Assembly (NCBI GenBank): GCA_020851455.1
Contig: JADZCT010000033.1
Span: forward strand, 62,001-126,000
From: Gemmatimonadaceae bacterium
GTDB lineage: Bacteria > Gemmatimonadota > Gemmatimonadetes > Gemmatimonadales > Gemmatimonadaceae
DNA length: 64,000 nucleotides
Reading direction: 5' to 3'
Part shown: in pieces, positions 62,032 through 64,000 of the stretch
Position numbering within the stretch: the stretch's first letter is position 1
How the letters are laid out: the number at the start of each line of letters is the position of its first letter
Position numbers and translations under genes: made by a program
The notes under the pieces: model-generated
The model's database searches: none
Told to the model about the DNA's origin: nothing
The model's input: only the letters and a program-made list of their open reading frames with translations

Positions 62032-63369
62032 TCAGGGAAGGTCGGTAATGGTGCCCTGGGCGCGAGCGAGCGATACGCGCGCGAGCTGCAGCGACGCGCG
62101 GGCGTCTATCGCCTGCGTGCGCGCGGCGTTGAGGGCGAGTTGTGCGGTGATCACGTCGGCGTTGCCGGTGACTCCGGCACTGAACCTGTCGCGCGCCTGC
62201 GAGAGTTCCTGCCCGGCCAGGGAGACGCGTTCTTCGGAGGCAACGAGCAACTCGCTTGCCGCCTTGAGGTCGAGCAGCGCGGAACTGACGTCGGCGGCAA
62301 CCTGCTCTTCGAGGTCGCGCCGCTGGACGTCCGCCTGCCGCACGGCCAGCCGGGCTTCGTCGTTCCTGCTCGTCCGGCGGAAGCCGTCGAAGACCGGAAC
62401 GGAGAGTTGCAACCCCCACGTGTAAGTGGAGAGCATGTGCTGCGTGGCCTTGCCGGTGACGCCCTGGTCAACGTAGAGCGAGAGGGCAGGGAGCGCGTCG
62501 GCGCGCGCGGCCTGCAGCGAACGTTCGGCGGCGAGCGCTTCAGCGTTTGCGGCGGCCAGGTCGGCGCGCGAGGCGGAGGCGGTACGCATGGCCGCGGTGG
62601 CGTCCGGAAGTTCCGTGACGGCGGCCGCGGGCAGTGAATCGGCCAGCGCGATCGTGGTGCCGAGCGGGAGTCCCGCGGCGCGGGCCAGGCTGATCTGGTT
62701 GCGGTCGCGCTCGGCGCGCGCGGCGATCAACTGGCTGTGGGTCACGGAGAGCTGTGCCTGCGCGCGCGTGACGTCGAGCGCCACGCCGACTCCGGCGTCG
62801 AGTTGCGCCCGCGCGATGCCGAGGAGGTCAGCTGCGAGCGATGAATCGGCCGAGAGCGCTGCGAGGAGCGCCTCGGCGTGCGCTGCGCGCACGTAAGCCG
62901 CCGCGGCGGCAGCCGCTGCCTGTTGCGCGACGCTGTTTGCCTGTTGCGCGCTCGCGTCGTGCGATGCTTCCGCTGCCCGCAGCCGCGCAAAGGCGGACGG
63001 GTTCAGGAGCGACTGCTGCAGCGAACCGCGCAGATCCCATGTCTTGACTGGCCCAAGCACCTGGCCGTTCGGGTCGAACATTGACTTGCCCGTCGCCGGG
63101 TCGGCGAACGAAATGCCGAAGCTCGCGCTGTTGAATGTGCGCTCGCCGTCGCTCGCGACTGCGCCAACGTTGGGGAGGAAACTCGCTTTCTGCTGACGGA
63201 CGCGTTGGGCGGCCTGGTCGCGCCGGAGGCGCGCTGCTTCGGGCCCCGCGGTTCGTTCGACGGCCATTCGCGCCGCGCCGCCCATGGTGAGCGTAACGGG
63301 CGTTTGTGCCACCGCGGCGGTAGCGAGCAGCGCCGTGGCCGTGATCGAGAGGATGAGTGTTCGCGTCAT
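62032..63369 (-). CDS. TolC-family outer-membrane efflux channel
   Basis: The 445-aa protein has a signal peptide (ending TAAVAQ) and two structural repeats of long helices and short strands with TolC-like motifs, including GVALDVTRAQAQLSVTHSQL and AGVTGNADVITAQLALNAARTQ. It forms the trimeric OM duct of the pump. ATGA overlaps the tetR stop, so regulator and channel are co-translated. Confidence 0.9.
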   Translation of the reverse strand: MTRTLILSITATALLATAAVAQTPVTLTMGGAARMAVERTAGPEAARLRRDQAAQRVRQQKASFLPNVGAVASDGERTFNSASFGISFADPATGKSMFDPNGQVLGPVKTWDLRGSLQQSLLNPSAFARLRAAEASHDASAQQANSVAQQAAAAAAAAYVRAAHAEALLAALSADSSLAADLLGIARAQLDAGVGVALDVTRAQAQLSVTHSQLIAARAERDRNQISLARAAGLPLGTTIALADSLPAAAVTELPDATAAMRTASASRADLAAANAEALAAERSLQAARADALPALSLYVDQGVTGKATQHMLSTYTWGLQLSVPVFDGFRRTSRNDEARLAVRQADVQRRDLEEQVAADVSSALLDLKAASELLVASEERVSLAGQELSQARDRFSAGVTGNADVITAQLALNAARTQAIDARASLQLARVSLARAQGTITDLP

Positions 63370-64000
63370 TGATTGGCGTCCGGCTCCGGGCGCAGGGCAT
63401 GGAAGACGAAGTCAACTATTGCGTCGGCGTGGGTGGCGCGGCTGATCTCGACGCCGGAACTCGTGGGCAGCGGGGTATGCGACCAAAGCGTGGTGGTGAG
63501 GATGATCGCCTTGATGATCGAGAGTGCCTCGGCCGGATCCAGTCTCCTGAACTCGCCTATATCCATGCCGCGTCGAAGAATTCCGCCAAGTACCGAGTTG
63601 CCCGCGCTGATCACCTCGTCGTAATAGAAGGCGGCGAGGTCCCGGTGTTTGTGGAGTTCAGTCATCACGAGGCGGATCCATCCCGCCGCGCCCGGGTGCG
63701 CGTGGTGCGTGAGCTGTAAGCGGATGTAGCGCTCGAGCTGTTCGCGCGGCGTGCCCGTGTCGAGGGCGCGTTCGACTTCGCGCATCCGGGGCACCAGCAG
63801 TTGGCGGACGACTTCGCGGAACAGGTCTTCCTTGCTCTGAAAGTAGAGGTAGATGGTGCCCTTCGAGACGCCCGCGCGCGCCGCGATGTCTTCGAGCTTG
63901 GCGCCTGCGATCCCGTTCTCTCCGAACGCTTCGATGGCGGCGACGAGGATCTGTTGCGGGCGTTCTTCCGGGAGCCGCCGCCACTTGGGGTCGGCGGTGG
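63366..64000 (-). CDS. TetR-family regulator (5' end outside window)
   Basis: The frame continues from the stop at 63366 through the right edge (211 codons). The N-terminal helix-turn-helix reads AIEAFGENGIAGAKLEDIAARAG then VSKGTIYLYFQSKEDLFREVV, the TetR signature. The C-terminal ~140 residues are the ligand-binding domain. It is the first seen gene of the efflux operon and probably represses it. The start and promoter lie outside the window. Confidence 0.92.
   Translation of the reverse strand, partial: TADPKWRRLPEERPQQILVAAIEAFGENGIAGAKLEDIAARAGVSKGTIYLYFQSKEDLFREVVRQLLVPRMREVERALDTGTPREQLERYIRLQLTHHAHPGAAGWIRLVMTELHKHRDLAAFYYDEVISAGNSVLGGILRRGMDIGEFRRLDPAEALSIIKAIILTTTLWSHTPLPTSSGVEISRATHADAIVDFVFHALRPEPDANQ

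Overview
The window is 64 kb of dense, GC-rich chromosome from a Gram-negative bacterium. It has lipid A and OM genes (MsbA-type exporter, LpxL-type acyltransferase, several beta-barrels), a PorX-type response regulator, a protein with a type IX-like sorting tail, Big-1/RCC1 lipoproteins and very many multiheme cytochromes. That mix and the codon usage suggest Gemmatimonadota; this is an inference. I see no insertion sequence, prophage, integrase or CRISPR array. Genes are tightly packed, with many ATGA, GTGA or TGATG stop/start overlaps.

Layout. 1-3.1 kb (+): the C-terminus of a secreted protein, acpS, and a cytochrome c-FTR1 iron permease fusion. 3.1-7.6 kb (-): operon rsmB-rpe-tlpA-tsaD-lgt. 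7.9-10.1 kb (+): a large Big-1/RCC1 lipoprotein. 10.2-17.3 kb (-): housekeeping run yebC-ruvC-ruvA-ruvB-queA-tgt-yajC-def-fmt. 17.5-21.3 kb (-): a 130-aa unknown, a DnaB-core ATPase, a TPR/CsgG-like protein and an OM barrel. 21.4-26.9 kb (+): PorX-like regulator, MsbA-like ABC exporter, LpxL-like acyltransferase, class V aminotransferase. tyrS (-) and a class A PBP (+) diverge at 28.2 kb from back-to-back promoters; amidohydrolase, ilvE and an HNH nuclease follow. 33.3-38.3 kb (-): NtrY/NtrX-like pair, an Omp85-like barrel and a DUF4390-like protein. 38.7-41.2 kb (+): a NYN-LOTUS protein and a 3-methyladenine glycosylase. 41.3-45.3 kb (-): a barrel, then the SDR-tdh-kbl threonine operon. 45.6-46.0 kb: two genes too short for routine calling, a 15-residue Lys/Ala miniprotein and a convergent 55-aa protein, sharing a 16-bp terminator. 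46.1-51.1 kb (-): rho-ruvX-mltG-rlmI, a degenerate methyltransferase and tRNA-Arg(CCG).

The most distinctive locus is 52.2-59.3 kb (+). Five consecutive genes encode an 8-heme lipoprotein, a membrane-anchored NapC/NrfH-like protein with a long multiheme extension (18 CxxCH), an OM beta-barrel, a 16-heme cytochrome and a small TPR-like lipoprotein: 42 CxxCH plus 3 CX4CH motifs. The layout has the parts of a porin-cytochrome conduit carrying quinol electrons across both membranes, but the proteins do not look like plain Mtr components. An HTH regulator precedes it. The window ends in a tetR-tolC-emrA-emrB efflux operon (-) that runs off the right edge.
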